Shown: positions 8,969 through 20,514, counted from the first letter of the stretch. The stretch is DNA of 64,000 nucleotides from Bombyx mori (GCF_030269925.1 NC_085116.1:7750001-7814000); one strand, 5' to 3'. Notes: a model not told the origin generated them from the letters alone. Numbers and translations are program-made.

Positions 8969-11900
8969 ATGGGAAAGAAAACAAAAGTAGGAAAACAACG
9001 GAAAGATAAATACTACCAACTAGCTAAAGAAACAGGTACATCATTTTTAATTTGCATCATTTATAACATCTAATTACTTTGATAATTCATCTGATTAAAC
9101 CGAAATACTTTTAATATGTACATCTACTGATTAGTTCAGATATAGGGCGGCGATGTAGGTGTATATATATTTATTAGAACGTATATTTATATCGAAAAAT
9201 GTATACTTCTTTCAGGATATAGATCAAGAGCTGCATTCAAATTAATACAATTGAACAGGAAATTTGGATTTTTGCAGAAATCACGAGTATGTATCGATTT
9301 ATGTGCTGCACCTGGTGGGTGGATGCAGGTGGCCCACCAAAATATGCCAGTCTCGAGCATAGTAATAGGAGTCGATTTGTTTCCAATAAAACCAGTTCCA
9401 GGTTGTATAGGTCTGACTGAAGATATCACTACAGAAAAATGTAAGGCAGCAATCAAAAAAGAAATAAAAACATGGAAAGCTGATGTGGTACTTAATGACG
9501 GTGCACCCAATGTCGGTCTTAATTGGATCCATGATGCCTATCAACAAGCTTGTCTAACGTTGAGTGCTTTAAAACTTGCAACGAACTTCCTCAGAGAAGG
9601 TGGTTGGTTTGTGACTAAAGTATTCAGATCGAAAGACTATCATGCACTTTTATGGGTTCTGAAACAATTCTTCAAAAAAGTACATGCTACAAAGCCCCAA
9701 GCTTCTCGTAATGAGTCTTCTGAAATTTTCGTTGTATGTCAGGGCTATATTGCACCAGATACAATTGATCCTAAATTTCTCGACCCCAAACATGTCTTTG
9801 AAGATCTTGATATAGTTAAAAAACAGCATATAAATATATTACATCCTGAGAAACAAAAAAAAGCAAAAGCAGAAGGATATAAAGAAAATGATTATACCAC
9901 ACATCATAAAGTAAAACTGTCTGATTTTTTGGGAAAAGATGATCCAGTAGATCTACTTCATGGTTGCTCTGAGGTAAAATGAAAATTTGATTATTGCCAT
10001 TTAATTGTTTTACTATGTTTTTTTAAATAATTACATAACTACTTTCAATAATGTTGCAGATTGTTTTCGATGATAAGGAAATAGAAACTCATCCAAAGAC
10101 AACACCAGAAATAAAGGAATGTTGTAAGGATATTAAGGTGCTTGGACGAAAAGACTTAAAATCACTGCTGTCATGGTTCAAGCAAATGAAAGAATATAAA
10201 TCGTCTAAGGTTAGAATTTTATAGGATATAATCACAAATTAAATTTTTGCTTACAGAGGCTTATTATACTTATTACATGGGGATACCTCTCAGACATTTG
10301 TATTTTGGTGGGTAAAAAACTCTGTCACGAGGATTTGATTATGAATAAGAAACTGTTTTTCATTTGCATCTTAAATTAGTACATCATTGAATGTACACTC
10401 AAATCAAGTAATATGTCTATGGTGTATAGTAAAGGAGCAGCTCTTTGCAAATCAATGTCCTCAAGTCCCCTGTAGTTTTATTTTGTCTGTAGGTGGAGAG
10501 ATTTTATTAACACTATCCCTGCTCATCTAGGAAGTTAGCTTTGGGAGTGAACTCAAAGAGGGATGCTTGTTATTGGGAATATTTGTAGGTTCTAATTATG
10601 TTTGTAGTTTGTAGTATTTTATCAAGTATATACATACTATACTATACAAAGTTTGTAAAATGTAGTTAAGGTGTACCTTCTAAATGAATACAGTAAGAAG
10701 CAACTTGCCTGTTCCCAAGGTATGGTTATATGCTTATGGTATTCTGTCTACAAAAGCAGTTAACATCTACGAACAACTTCCAAAGTATTGAGTAATACAA
10801 ATGTAGCTTGTTGAATATATACTATGACAATAAACAAATGTCCCAAAGTGGATGTGGCCGTATACATTGTGGTGTTTGATAAACTACTTTAACCACTTAA
10901 CACTAGGTAATTTAAGAGCTAGCAATAGAGTATTGAAAGCACTAAAGATTAAAAACTAAAACTTATTTTAGGAGAAAAAAGATGATGAGCCCCAAACCAA
11001 TGATGAAAACGAAGAACATGAAACAAATGAGGATGCTGATACTGAAGAAGGTGATGTGGACACACAAATTGCAGAACTGCAGGTACTAGATTGGGACTGT
11101 TTATACTATACTATGTATGATCTGTGACTTTTGCTAAGGAATCTTTTGTTGATTTAAAAAGTAAATTAATACCACATTAAAATAAAAGACAAAAGCATTT
11201 TCCATTGTCACTTATTATTATGAACAGGGGTAAAATAATAGTCCAAATTTAATAAAATATTCCAGGATGAAGAGAAGCGACAATTGAAACGTAAAAGGAA
11301 GCAGTTGAATAAACAGAGACAAAAACTAGCTGAAAAAATGAATCTTAAGATGGTATTGAAAGGAGATGATGGTCCTATTTTGGAAAGTAATGATATGTTT
11401 CAACTCTCTGATATCAAGAATGCAGAGGTATGTTTTTTTAACTACTTACTATAACTACATGTTAAATTCAGAACCAATTTGGTGCATCTCATCAAGTGTA
11501 TAAGTTATTAAGTGTTAACATTTAACAAAAAAATTGTAGTAATGTAAATTAAATGTCTCACTAACAAACAAGTATCTATAGTAAGACCCTGCTTAATGCA
11601 GGGTGTAAGTTCCATCAAAGTTTAGTGTAATACAAAACTGTTAAACGAGACTATCTCATCATAGAAATAATGGGGTTAGGGGAAAATTGTACAGAATTGG
11701 TCAGGTATTTAACCGTTAAAATTATTAATTATTTTATTAAATAATATTATATTATTCATTAATAATATTTGTATAACAGTAAAACAAACATTTATTTCTT
11801 ACTATAATAGAAATATAATAAATGAGTATAATATACATATACTGGTGGTAGGATCTCTTGTGAGTCCGCATGGGTAGATTTTTTTTTTTTTTTTTCTTAG

Positions 11901-14900
11901 ATCCGTGGACTAGCTCACAGCCCACCTGGTGTTAAGTTACTGGAGCCCATAGACATCTACAACGTAAATGCGCCACCCACCGCGAGATACAGTTCTAAGG
12001 TCTCAAGTATAGTTACAACGGCTACCCCACCCTTCGAACCGAAACGCATTGCTGCTTCACGGCGAAAATAGGCGGGGTGGTGGTACCTACCCGTGCGGAC
12101 GCCCAAGAAGTCCTACCACCAGTGAAAATCACGACCCTGCCTATTTCTGCCGTAAAGCAGTAATTCGTTTCGGTTTAAAGGGCGGGGCAGCCGTTGTACT
12201 GTTAAAAGTGAGACGTAAGACTGTTAAAAGTAGGTGGCGCTATTTAGTTGTAGATGTCTGTGGTCTCCGGTAAACACTTAACACCATGTGGGCTCATCCA
12301 CCCATCAAAAGCAATAAAAAATAGCATATAATTAATGAAATTCTAACTCAATATGTTTAAATTTCAGATCATTCAGTCTGTTCTGTATTTTTAATTTTCA
12401 GTCTTAAGAAAAATTCCAAATTTAATGCAGCAACAATTTGAGATTTACGTTCACCCTCATTTGCATTTTCGTTTCTTGTTAAATGCTTTTTCTTGTTGCT
12501 TCATTTTCAGATTTTTTATCACTCAAGATAAAAATTTAAAATAGTATAAAATAAAATAATAATATTTTTCACTAAGTAAATCATATTATATACATTTATA
12601 CTTAGAATAGCATCAACAAATGTATGAAAAACGTTCGTATAACAACGTAGGAAAGAAGAAATACAGATAAACTGCTTCAGTTGTCGGGGAGCGTAACGCT
12701 GCGTGCAATTTCGAGGAATTCCACGATTCATATAAAAGAGCGTTAAGCTGCAACATGCCTTCTGTACTTATGAAAATGATGTAGTTAACAATTCACAACC
12801 TATTAAAAATATATTATATGAATTTTTTTATTGTCTAGGAACTGAACACGCTTATAGATCAGCAGCCTGACACCGTGGTTGATGGAGATGATGCTTTTGA
12901 TGATGAGATTCAACTTAAGCCAAAGTACTTGAAATACGATGTTGAGGAAACCAAGCTCGATTCATCAGGACTTTATTACAAAGATTCAGACAGTGAAATT
13001 GAAATGGAATCTGATTCAGAATCTGAACAGGAAAAAGAGTCATTAGGTAAATTATTTTTAACACTGTGCCATAATTTTATTACAGATATCTTTGTTTATT
13101 TATTTAGACTTTTATTTTTACGATTAGCGTGGTATGGACATGTGGTGCGTACAGAGGAGATGCACGTTACTAGGAGATGTTTGGTAGTGCAGGGTAGAGG
13201 GGGAAGAGGCCGACCGTGTGAATGACGATATGGGAGAGAGAGAGAAGTGAGTGTTGATATGACGGCTGATACAAGAGAATGGAATAGAAAAATTCGTTGT
13301 GCCGACCCCACCTAGTGAGATAAGATGGAGACAAAGAAGATACTTTAATTTTTACTTTAGAATTTTATTTGGTGGTGGTTTGGAATCGATGTCTAAATAG
13401 TATTCTTATTCGGCGTTGTACTACTGGTATTATCGGTAGTATTCTAAAAAATGTATTATGAAATCTACTACAGATGTGTAAAGGTAAATTAACAAAAAAA
13501 GTTGGAGGTACCGGGGATATGCCATACCTCTATCCTCCAAAGAAAACTCAGACAAACTATTATCATTGTAACATTCTTTGAACCCAGTTTCATATCTAAG
13601 AACTATTCATTTACTTATTACATTTTTACAGCCTTCTCAGACTCAGACACTGAATCGAAAAAGATCAAAAAATTAACTAAATTGAATACTCTAAAAAACA
13701 GTAAAGTGAGTCCAGCAAACAAATTGAATAGATTACAGTCTATTCCAAAGAATAACCCGTTGCTCACTGATCTGGACAACACTGACCCAGTTTCGAAAAG
13801 GACTATGAAAGCTCAGCTATGGTTCGAGAAAGATTCTTTTAAAAATATTGATGAAGAAGCTGATGAAGGTATAGATTTGGACAAGTTAACAGAAACATTC
13901 AAGGAAAAAGGTCAGTGTAAAAGCTATTTACAGATAGACTATTTATGACATAACTGCTGTGACTTATAGACTAAATAAAATATTCAGAGTGCCGAGTATG
14001 ACCGGTGTCAATAGTCATTACTGAAGAGTTAATTTATTTTTTTTGTGCCTTTTATTATTTTACATGCTTATCTATAGAGGCAGCAGTAGAGAGTAATGGA
14101 CAGGCTTTCAGAGCTCTCAAGACTTACGGTGATATAATGAGCAAATGGAAGGGTGAAAGGCTCTTGGGTTTAAGCGATATTTTTGCATCTTTATAGGAGA
14201 GCCATTTAAAGTTTAAAATTTAGGAAAAATATAATAAAATAAAACAACTTCTTTAGCTATTTGAGTGAAGTAAACTGAATTGAAGTTCAATTAAAAACAT
14301 CGTATTGTTGATGCTAATACCAAATAAAACCCACGTTTATTTACAAAATAAATATAGCGTATTAAGCGAAATGTCGCTTAAATCAAATGGCCTTTCACCA
14401 TTTTTTTGTTGCATATATGGCTGGCCGAGCTCATAGCCCGCCTGGTGTTAAGTGGTTAACGGAATCCATAGACATCTATAACGTAAATGCTGCCACCCAC
14501 CTTGAGATATGAGTTCTATGGTCTCAATATAGTTACAACGGCTGCCCCACCCTTCAAACCGAAATGCATTACTGCTTCACGGCCGAAATAAGCGGGGTGG
14601 TGGTAACTACCCTCACACACACACAGGACTCACAAGAGGTCCTACCACCAGTAATCTCTCAATGTCGTGTTCTAAATACAAACAATTTTTAAGTGATTGA
14701 ATAGCGTCTTTTCTTTTCCGAAAGCCCTTTGTAGACAAGAAAAATATGTTTTGAGAGTTAATCTGAGTTAAGTGTGTGATTTTACATAGGGAAGAAAGTC
14801 ATTGAAGATGTGGAGTCAAGTAAACAAACCAGTGCACTAAAAAGAAAATTGTCAGACAACGAGAGTTCAGATGATGATTCCTCTGACAGTGATTATGATG

Positions 14901-15838
14901 TTGAAGAAAACGTTACTCCCAGTGCTTCTAGTGCTGGGCCAAAAGCCGGCAAAGAAGGTTTTGAAGTTGTCTCCCAAGATCCAGGTAAGCTAAGCAAGAT
15001 TTTTTAAATTGCATAAAGAAAATTCTCATCAAATAAACGAGGATACTGAATTGTCTGTTAAAATTGTGTTCAATCAGCTTCAAATTTATTTACAGAACTG
15101 AAAAAACTAAAGAAAACTTTGAAAATGGACGCAGAGACACTTGCTTTAGGAACCATGATAGCTACATCAAAAAAATTCAAGAGGGATTTAATTGATGACG
15201 CGTGGAATAGATACGCGTTTAACGATAAAAACTTACCAGATTGGTTTATGGAAGATGAAAAGAAACATATGAAGAAAGACATTGTGATACCGGAGGTGAG
15301 CAATAATGGATATACTTAAATAATTTGTGCAAGTAAATATGTATATCAAAACATGATGACAAACATGTACATTAAAATTCATCATTTTATTTTATTACAG
15401 AAGTATACTGATGAATACAAGAATAGATTACAAGACATCAATGTGAGGCCTATCAAGAAGGTGATTGAAGCCAAAGCGCGGAAGAAGAAGCGCTTGATCA
15501 AAAAGATGGAACGTGCAAAGAAAAAAGTCGAGGCGGTAATGGAGAACGCTGATATGTCCGAGCGAGAGAAAGCACAACAAGTGAGACAACTTTACAAGAA
15601 GGCACAATCTGATGGTAAAAAGAAAATCACTTATGTGGTGGCCAAGAAACATACAACTGCTAAGCGTATGAAGAGACCACAGGGCGTTAAGGGCCAGTAC
15701 AAAGTGGTAGATCCGCGCATGAAAAAGGACTTACGTGCCCAAAAGGCAAAGGAGAAAACAAAAGGTCGAGGTAAAAAACAACCCAAGAAACAAAACAAGC
15801 CTAAAAAAGTCCCCAAAAAGAAAGGAAAAGCAAAGTGA
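8969..15838 (+). CDS. FTSJ3: FTSJ3/Spb1-type pre-rRNA 2'-O-ribose methyltransferase, ten exons
   Basis: Exons are 8969-9035, 9216-9973, 10060-10209, 10972-11082, 11266-11427, 12839-13046, 13632-13910, 14790-14984, 15096-15295 and 15401-15838. All introns are GT-AG and phases agree, giving 855 residues (human FTSJ3 ~847, yeast Spb1 ~841). The N-terminal RrmJ/FtsJ domain has the SAM-binding motif DLCAAPGGW (about residues 50-58). The K-D-K-E catalytic tetrad is in [10 protein letters not shown] (K31), NDGAPN (D117), FVTKVFRS (K157) and SSEIFVV (E192). Acidic, serine-rich middle exons follow. The Spb1 C-terminal domain ([26 protein letters not shown]-like [11 protein letters not shown]) then leads to a very Lys/Arg-rich nucleolar tail. 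Family members methylate pre-rRNA during 60S ribosome maturation in the nucleolus. An AATAAA lies at 15861. Confidence 0.96.
10210..10971 (+). other. Intron 3 of FTSJ3 gene
   Basis: This is a 762-bp AT-rich intron with GT and AG ends. I see no transposon or extra exon in it. Confidence 0.8.
11841..12321 (+). mobile_element. Bm1 SINE split by a second Bm1 (FTSJ3 intron 5)
   Basis: A head-truncated plus-strand Bm1 starts ACTGGTGGTAGGATCTCTTG. It breaks off after GGGTAGAT (about 11878), resumes at ACCCTGCCTATTTCTGCC (about 12134) and ends in GCAATAAAAAA at 12321. The break is filled by the minus-strand copy listed separately. The resumed part has picked up a short duplicated GACTGTTAAAAG-like segment. 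Confidence 0.88.
11879..12124 (-). mobile_element. Bm1 SINE nested in another Bm1
   Basis: A T-run at 11879-11895 is the tail of a minus-strand Bm1. Its body runs to CCTACCACCAGT at 12124 without the tRNA-like head. It lies inside the opposite-strand Bm1 at 11841-12321, so it is the younger insertion. Confidence 0.88.
13118..13325 (+). mobile_element. LINE reverse-transcriptase C-terminal fragment in FTSJ3 intron 6
   Basis: The plus strand reads [20 protein letters not shown], then [10 protein letters not shown] and a stop, then [17 protein letters not shown] before a stop. This is the usual end of a family of non-LTR reverse-transcriptase ORFs (WYGHV, GRGRP, CADPT). An in-frame stop and frame slip show it is dead. 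It shares the gene's orientation. Exons 6 and 7 are still spliced cleanly around it. Confidence 0.75.
14078..14128 (+). other. Possible cassette or pseudo-exon in FTSJ3 intron 7
   Basis: A segment with an AG acceptor (14076-14077) and a GT donor (14129-14130) has phase 1 at both ends. It could therefore be included between exons 7 and 8 without changing frame, adding [17 protein letters not shown]. Reading through its donor soon meets a stop inside the adjacent TIR element. I cannot tell whether it is used. The main gene model skips it. Confidence 0.25.
14152..14399 (+). mobile_element. Small TIR transposon (MITE), intronic copy
   Basis: The ends are GGTGAAAGGCTCTTGGGTTTAAGCGA at left and, on the complement at right, GGTGAAAGGCC followed by ATTTGATTTAAGCGACATTT. 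They form inverted repeats of about 30 bp. The interior (GGAGAGCCATTTAAAGTTTA, CTATTTGAGTGAAGT, TGTTGATGCTAAT) matches the second copy at 50690-51262 on the opposite strand. There is no coding capacity. A Bm1 tail starts right after its right end. Confidence 0.7.
14401..14652 (-). mobile_element. Bm1 SINE in FTSJ3 intron 7
   Basis: A minus-strand Bm1 lacking the tRNA-like head runs from the T-run at 14401 to CCTACCACCAGT at 14652. It carries a small ACACAC expansion near 14618. It abuts the right end of the TIR element at 14152-14399. Confidence 0.88.
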
Positions 15839-16987
15839 TCACTTGTGTTGTTAAAACAGAAATAAAAGTTTCTTTTATAAATTTATTATTATTTAATTGA
15901 TTTTTTATTCTGAACCTCGAAACTAATCTCGAAGGCCGAAACGGTAGCAGTAACACACACCTTAACGTAAATAGAATGATCATTTACGTGCCCAATCTAA
16001 TTTCTGGACCCAATGTAAAGGACGTAACGCTCATTATGTATTGCATAAAATTTTAAACTATTTAACAATTATTTTTAGCTATCGATTTTCATTCACCAAC
16101 ACCTATTACCTGTTACCTATCGTTTTTGGGAACATTTCTCTACACCCTCTTTAATACATATAGGGTGTTATCAATTTACTTTAGTGCTGGATGAATTATG
16201 TCAATTTAATGTAGATTGATTTATGTTGACCCTTGGTAATTGTATCAGGGTGGCTAGACCCATTAGCTAGCATTACAGAGATTATTTTTACTACTAAGGT
16301 CAGGGTTGATATTCGAATCCACGTGCGTCATTCGGCGGCGAGTTCAGGGACAGACATGCTATATAAATGATATCATTTCGTTTTGTGGCCTTGGTGTCTA
16401 ATTCTGATTCGTTCCAACTACGCCGTCTGCCTACTAATGTTCTTTAGTGATTTTGCGAAGGATTGATTCGTATCAACAAATATAATTTTATACCCATTGT
16501 TTTAGTGTGCACAATAAAACAAAATAACCTTCCCGCCAGCAGACGGTTAAATAATTTCTCGTTACTTCCCAGTCATGACCTTTACCGATATTCTGTGGAA
16601 AATTATTAATAAATATATTGAAATTATTTGCTGACATGTTTAGTTCTGGTTTTAAACTACAACATTGAATAGTTATTCACCGGTAAATAGGCTCTGTTCT
16701 GTTTTACTTTGGAAATTAATTTTCACGGTCTTTATTAAAAGTTTTTCTTAAAAATGGAAGAGAGCGAAGAAGAACAGAAATTGTAACATGGGATGAGTTT
16801 GGAGGCCTTGAGGGGGTGTTATATGGAGGCAAACGGAGGGTCGGCAGCGCTATATCGAGCGCACGATCACGGCCAAGGCCGCTCGCCGCCGACGCGCTAC
16901 CGACCGTTCCGTGCCCTCTGCCGCCCAATCCCGACCACTTTACTACATATCAACAAAATATCTTAATAATATTAGCATATCTATACT
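15839..16987. other. FTSJ3 3' UTR, then intergenic with GC-rich islet 16846-16927
   Basis: AATAAA at 15861-15866 marks the likely end of the FTSJ3 transcript. Beyond it is AT-rich unique DNA with no supportable gene. An islet at 16846-16927 is strongly GC/CpG-rich (GCTCGCCGCCGACGCGCTAC), unlike its flanks, and may be regulatory. The short frames across it look non-coding. Confidence 0.45.
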
Positions 16988-17368
16988 AACTAGGGGTGCC
17001 CCGGTAGTCGAATTTCGACTATAATTAATTGAAATTATAAGTTATAAAGACTATTATTTTACTTCCTATAATCACAGGTTTCGCGAAGGCTACATAATAG
17101 ACAAAAAATATTAATCTATTCTCAATTTGACCACAGACTTGGAACAATAACTAAAGTTTGACAATGAACGAAGAGTACATGGTACGTGGTAGTATGTGTC
17201 ATGTTTCTTTTATTGATTTAATGTATTATTTAGGCATAATTTAAAAAAATATTAACATTCTGCACTCCTTCTCTATAGCTCTCTAAGTGTGAGAAATTTC
17301 ATGCTCCTCCGTCCACGCTATTTTCGTAAAAAGGATACAAAGTTTATCCTTCACGTATTAATATATGG
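16988..17368 (+). mobile_element. Repeat family A copy 1 (non-LTR 3' end-like)
   Basis: The segment runs from CTAGGGGTGCCCCGGTAGTC to CACGTATTAATATATGGAT. It is matched along its length by 24771-25188 (both contain TCTATTCTCAATTTGACCAC and TTCGTAAAAAGG-TACAAAGTTT). An ATATAGAT-like end is usual for some lepidopteran non-LTR elements. The family is not assigned. Confidence 0.6.
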
Positions 17369-17577
17369 ATATATAAATCTACAGTGGTTTTTACGGATGT
17401 TCCGTTATAACTACTGAACCATGCATCCGATTGACTTAAAACTTGGTATCCATGTAGAAAATACATGTACTTAATGGATAGGCTAATATTTATGAGTGTT
17501 GGACTCCCTAATAATAATGACAATAAATAATAATGGTTAATTTAAATGCCCAGCGAAGCGGACGAGTACGGCTAGTT
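17369..17577 (+). mobile_element. Helitron-like or LINE 3' fragment
   Basis: The segment contains CTACTGAACCATGCATCCGA and ends GCGAAGCGGACGAGTACGGC then TAGTT. This wording is common at the ends of dispersed lepidopteran repeats. It is adjacent to family A copy 1, and its boundaries are approximate. Confidence 0.4.
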
Positions 17578-17610
17578 CGCATTTATATGCCTAATTATAT
17601 TTCAATATAT

Positions 17611-17646
17611 TTCGAATATACTAATATTATTATTAGTATATTCGAA
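17611..17646. repeat. Perfect 16-bp palindrome arms with 4-bp loop
   Basis: TTCGAATATACTAATA (17611-17626) and its exact reverse complement (17631-17646) flank TTAT. The palindrome sits directly against the 5' end of a full-length Bm1. Confidence 0.8.
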
Positions 17647-17647
17647 A

Positions 17648-18079
17648 GTAGTTGTGGCCTAAAGGATAAGACGTCCGGTGCATTTGTGTTGAGCGATGCA
17701 CCGGTGTTCGAATCTCAAACGGGTAATAATTTTTCTAAGAAATATGTACTTAACAAATGTTCACGATTGACTTCCACAGTAAAGGAATAGCATTGCGTAA
17801 TAAAAATTAAACCCGCAAAATTATAATTTGTGTAATTACTGGTGGTAGGTCCTCTTGTGAGTCCGCACGGGTAGGTACCACCACCCTGCCTGTTTCTGCC
17901 GTCAAGCAGTAATGCGTTTCGGTTTGAAGGGTAGGGCAGCCGTTGTAACTATACTGAGACCTTAGAACTCATATCTCAAGGTAGGTGGCGGCATTTACCT
18001 TGTAGATATCTATGGGCTCCGGTAACCACTTAACACCAGGTGGGCTGTGAGCTCGTCCACCCATCTAAGCAATAAAAAG
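17648..18079 (+). mobile_element. Bm1 SINE, full length with tRNA-like head
   Basis: The head GTTGTGGCCTAAAGGATAAG carries a pol III A box. GGTGTTCGAATCTC (near 17702) carries a B box. The spacer, body and AATAAAAAGAAAA tail follow. This is the complete Bm1 arrangement, starting next to the palindrome at 17611-17646. Confidence 0.92.
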
Positions 18080-19885
18080 AAAATCTCTATTATGAAAACT
18101 TACCGTATTATGTATTATTATACATTCTTAAAGAATACAGTTCGCTAATATGTTCAAAGATTTATCTACCTAAGCTCTAAGAGCTTGTTTTTATTATTGC
18201 AATAACCCTTAGCACTTGTTTAAATTTCGCGATTTCTGGAATCAAGACTTCGATCACGTGTCGCAACAGAGGTTATAATGAGCTTCGGTAGACACTTGTG
18301 CCCTGCCATCAGTAGAATCAATTCTAAGGGTGCGAAAAATTGGTACTTAATTAATAGGTGATTTTAATAGTATCCGGTTGAGGGTTTAAAACGACATGCA
18401 CAGGTTCAGGTAAGTAATATAGGTGTAGGGTGCGGAGGCGTGTGGGGAATGGGCGGTTGCTTTGACCTCGCTCTTACAAGGTCATTGGTTCCATTCCACT
18501 CTGGCACGCCATACAACCCTCCCTGTTCAGTAATCTTCCATAATGGATTTTCGTTTCCAATCTATTGTTACGTTTATAGTCAACTTTGCGTCAAGATGTT
18601 GAACTGAATAGTATATCTTGACAGAAAAATTTCGATTAGGTATATACCTACTTACTTTTCTTTGCTAAGTAACCTACAAGATCAGACGTTCTTATGTGAT
18701 TTTAGTACTTGCACGATTTCCTCATGTTCAGAGTCTACAGTCGTAGGATTATCACTTTAATTTCAATTTTATTCGTTTAATTTTAGCGTCGATACTCAAT
18801 CCAATACTTAGTATTATCAAGGAGTTTTGGTAGTAAACCTTGGTATTGATGCAAAGGCCGCCGACCGTAAAATTGTAAGCAAAATTAAATTGGACTGGAG
18901 ACATGCGCTGTCTTCACCTAATGCGATCAACGGCGAGAAGAAAGAAATAGTATTGCGGAGGACCTAAAGTGATGTTGCAAGTTGACTAAATTTAAATACC
19001 TTTAATTAATTGATACGCCTGGCACGAAGTCAGGATAATGTTATTCTTTGGTTATTTTATGCCGTCATTTCGCTTGGCGTTTGGACAAATATTTGTTTTA
19101 AATATAATCAATTAAGCTTATTATCATTGGGTTGATTTTGCGAAGAAAGATAACAGATGTTTGTAAAATTACATCAAAGGAAAGAAGATGAGCTTACTGT
19201 AATAGCCAGAATAGGCGATGTTCTGGTGAACAATCCGAAGCGCTGTTATCATAATAAGAATTCTCGGATGTTATTCCGTCCTATGCTCTTTGTGGATGCT
19301 ACTTTGATTCTTTGGACACGAGACCTAACGGCAACGAGACTCCTGAACGCCTGTGGGAGTTATATACATATGTGCTAATGTTCTGTGTATCTTGTACGAA
19401 ATGCAGGATAATCTATAATACATCATAACAATATTAATTTGATTTATATATTGATTTTTGTATAGCAAATTCTTTTCAGTTTGTTCGTATTTCATGAATC
19501 AGTAATCTAAAGCTATAGAGATATAGAGCTATATAGAGATAACGGACATCACAGAAATCTTGTGTAAGTGACAGTTATTCGCCCCCGCACTATAAAATTG
19601 TATAGTTTAATGTGAGCCGTACGGGTGAGCGACCACGTTCATGGCCAACGTCTTTGAAACAGCCAGCAAACGGAGACAAACAAAGCGAACGCTGACAGTT
19701 ACTGTTAGCTGCAGGTGAACCGCGATTAACCTCTCGATGAGTGGTCGTTAGCCGAAATGGACTCATAATAGGCCCGTCGAAGGTGAACACTTTTCAGTTG
19801 CGAGCATTATTCAGACGTTTTACGTTCTCGATACGACAATAAAAGCCGTGATGAAGTGCAAACGAGGACCTATACCTTTATCTTA
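18080..19885. other. Intergenic, no gene seen
   Basis: Mostly unique sequence. TGACCT and AGGTCA half-sites lie 10 bp apart, pointing outward, at about 18463-18484. A TCAGTTGCGAG initiator-like sequence is at about 19795. The short frames at 19157-19378 and 19590-19790 resemble nothing I recognise. Confidence 0.35.
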
Positions 19886-20033
19886 ATATACATAAATTAC
19901 GTGTCACGCTGTTTGTCTGCGATGGACACCTAAACTATTGAACCGATTTTAACTTTTTTTTTAAATATGTGTGCTTGTTCCAACTTGAGCCATAGGATGG
20001 TTATATTTCGATAACGGTCTCAATATTTATTAA
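19886..20033 (+). mobile_element. Dispersed repeat fragment
   Basis: TACGTGTCACGCTGTTTGTC, then TGCGATGGACACCTAAACTA and TTGAACCGATTTTAA are wording common in lepidopteran dispersed repeats. The fragment ends exactly where the Helitron-like element starts. Confidence 0.4.
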
Positions 20034-20458
20034 TCTATACTATTAATATTATAAAGCTGAAGAGTTTGTTTGTTTAAGCGCGCTAATCTCAGGAACTACT
20101 GATCCGATTTGAACAATTCTTTCAGTGTTAGATAGTTCAGTTATCGAGGAGGGTATATAACATCACGCTAAGACCAATGCAAGCGGAGCACCAATAAAGA
20201 ATGTATCAAAATCGGAGTTTTTCCCTTTTGAGAGCTTCCGCTGCGTGCGCTGCAGAAACGGTTACAGTTTCGCTATAATAATGTTTGACAGAATTGTTCC
20301 CCTTTAAAAGATCTTAAAAAAAGTCCGCGACAGCATAAAATATGTCTATATGTTAAGGTTGGCTCACTATAACGTTTTTATGGTAACCAAATTTGTTCTA
20401 AAATAAAGCATTATTTGTGAACTTATTCCACGCGGACGAAGTCGCGGGCAAAAGCTAG
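20034..20458 (+). mobile_element. Non-autonomous Helitron-like element
   Basis: It starts TCTATACTATTAATATTATA and ends GGGCAAAAGCTAG, with A before and T after, as Helitrons insert between A and T. A short hairpin (CGCGGAC-GAA-GTCGCG) lies about 15 bp before the CTAG end. There is no Rep/helicase coding. The internal GATCCGATTTGAACAAT-like wording is typical of abundant lepidopteran Helitrons. Confidence 0.75.
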
Positions 20459-20514
20459 TTAACAATAAAATGATTTCTTAAGTTGATTATTGTTATTCAT
20501 TCTAAGTTTCATAA

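Noticed and set aside
14005..14196. Open frame continuing exon 7 into an EAAVESNGQ...[10 protein letters not shown] terminal exon of FTSJ3
   Set aside because: It ends in a stop inside a TIR transposon, and using it would remove the conserved Spb1 C-terminal domain encoded downstream. Skipping it joins exons 7 and 8 in perfect phase.
18463..18484. Everted TGACCT / AGGTCA pair as a receptor element
   Set aside because: Spacing of 10 is unusual, and six-base half-sites are expected dozens of times by chance in 64 kb.
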